Of a stretch of 64,000 nt of DNA, positions 63,970-64,000 are shown one piece after another; within the stretch, counting starts at the first letter, position 1; each line of letters opens with the position of its first letter. The notes under the pieces are model-generated. The model was given only the letters and a program-made list of their open reading frames with translations, searched no databases and was not told the origin of the DNA. Source of the stretch: Polaribacter haliotis (GTDB lineage: Bacteria > Bacteroidota > Bacteroidia > Flavobacteriales > Flavobacteriaceae); NCBI RefSeq assembly GCF_014784055.1, contig NZ_CP061813.1:1870001-1934000 (forward strand), in the 5' to 3' direction. The position numbers and the translations under genes are program-made.

Positions 63970-64000
63970 ATGTTTAAAAAAGCAATAATAGAAGCCTTTC
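63970..64000 (+). CDS. Cassette 9: start of a gene, cut by the window edge
   Basis: An ATG at 63970 opens a frame MFKKAIIEAF that runs off the edge, 31 bp after the cassette's initial 10-mer. Nothing further can be said. Confidence 0.5.
   Translation, partial: MFKKAIIEAF

Larger units (their letters stand above)
57020..64000 (+). mobile_element. Integron-like gene cassette array (CALIN-like), runs off the right edge
   Basis: Eight complete cassettes and the start of a ninth. Starts of cassettes (first base of GTT): 57020, 57706, 58434, 59107, 60787, 61633, 62516, 63363, 63929; lengths 566-1680 bp. Every cassette reads GTT-N7-AT ... gene(s) ... AC-N7'-AAC, with the terminal 10-mers perfectly complementary within a cassette but different between cassettes. 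All genes are on the plus strand. A circle closed at G/TT would carry one complete hairpin site per cassette, as in integron attC. No recombinase gene is present in the window. Confidence 0.85.

Noticed and set aside
57020-64000. Each cassette as an ordinary insertion sequence with terminal inverted repeats
   Set aside because: No transposase, no target-site duplications, and each cassette has different inverted ends while the long sites between them are shared; IS elements have the same ends in every copy.

Overview
The window is a piece of an AT-rich Bacteroidota chromosome, almost certainly from the family Flavobacteriaceae (a Polaribacter- or Tenacibaculum-like marine bacterium). The evidence is a complete gldK-gldL-gldM-gldN block of the type IX secretion/gliding machinery, a short Bacteroidota-type RpoD, promoters of the form TAnnTTTG, heavy use of TTA leucine codons, a T9SS C-terminal sorting domain protein, and several families typical of flavobacteria (DUF2061, DUF983, a MetX-ThrA fusion, a THC0290_0291-like protein).

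Bases 1-7350 are an assimilatory sulfate reduction and siroheme operon on the minus strand: DUF2061 - cysH - cysD - cysN - cysI - cobA - siroheme synthase. An Rrf2 regulator lies just upstream, and a promoter flanked by two similar operators lies between them. Bases 7380-13985 are methionine supply: two PLP-dependent sulfhydrylases, a MetX/aspartokinase/homoserine dehydrogenase fusion, a SAM-I riboswitch before metY, and a second, different SAM-type leader before the divergent metK. Bases 15400-29250 are ordinary housekeeping and envelope genes: a zinc metalloprotease, Dus, MscS, two small basic secreted proteins, a gamma-carbonic anhydrase, a glucosaminidase-LysM lipoprotein, an ABC-F protein and others. 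Bases 29516-37833 hold gldNMLK, a degenerate arginase-fold protein and topA. Bases 37955-56783 hold bglX, glpK, miaB, an AAA+ regulator, an LptE-like lipoprotein, secG, groESL, glyS, comF, an ECF sigma factor and rpoD.

The remarkable part is 57020-64000, immediately after rpoD. Eight complete single- or two-gene cassettes and the start of a ninth lie head to tail, all on the plus strand. They are separated by 136-205 bp sites (counting the flanking 10-mers) with one conserved fold. Each cassette begins with GTT-N7-AT and ends with AC-N7'-AAC. The 10 terminal bases of one cassette are perfectly complementary to each other but differ from those of its neighbours. This is what a circular cassette with a folded attC-type site gives after insertion between G and TT, so the array looks like an integron-type cassette array (a CALIN, because no integrase is in the window). 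The sites do not match the classical GTTRRRY attC consensus. They instead have a 10-bp outer helix, asymmetric spacers (3 nt left, 5-6 nt right), a 16-18 bp inner helix and usually a central hairpin. Compensatory changes support the helices. Apparent A-C mismatches at fixed positions become T-G wobbles only on the bottom strand. Cargo is mostly envelope proteins, plus one two-gene cassette pairing a HEPN-motif protein with a GIY-YIG/cold-shock-like protein that could be a defence module.

All helices, counts and domain calls were made by eye; no database search or folding program was run.
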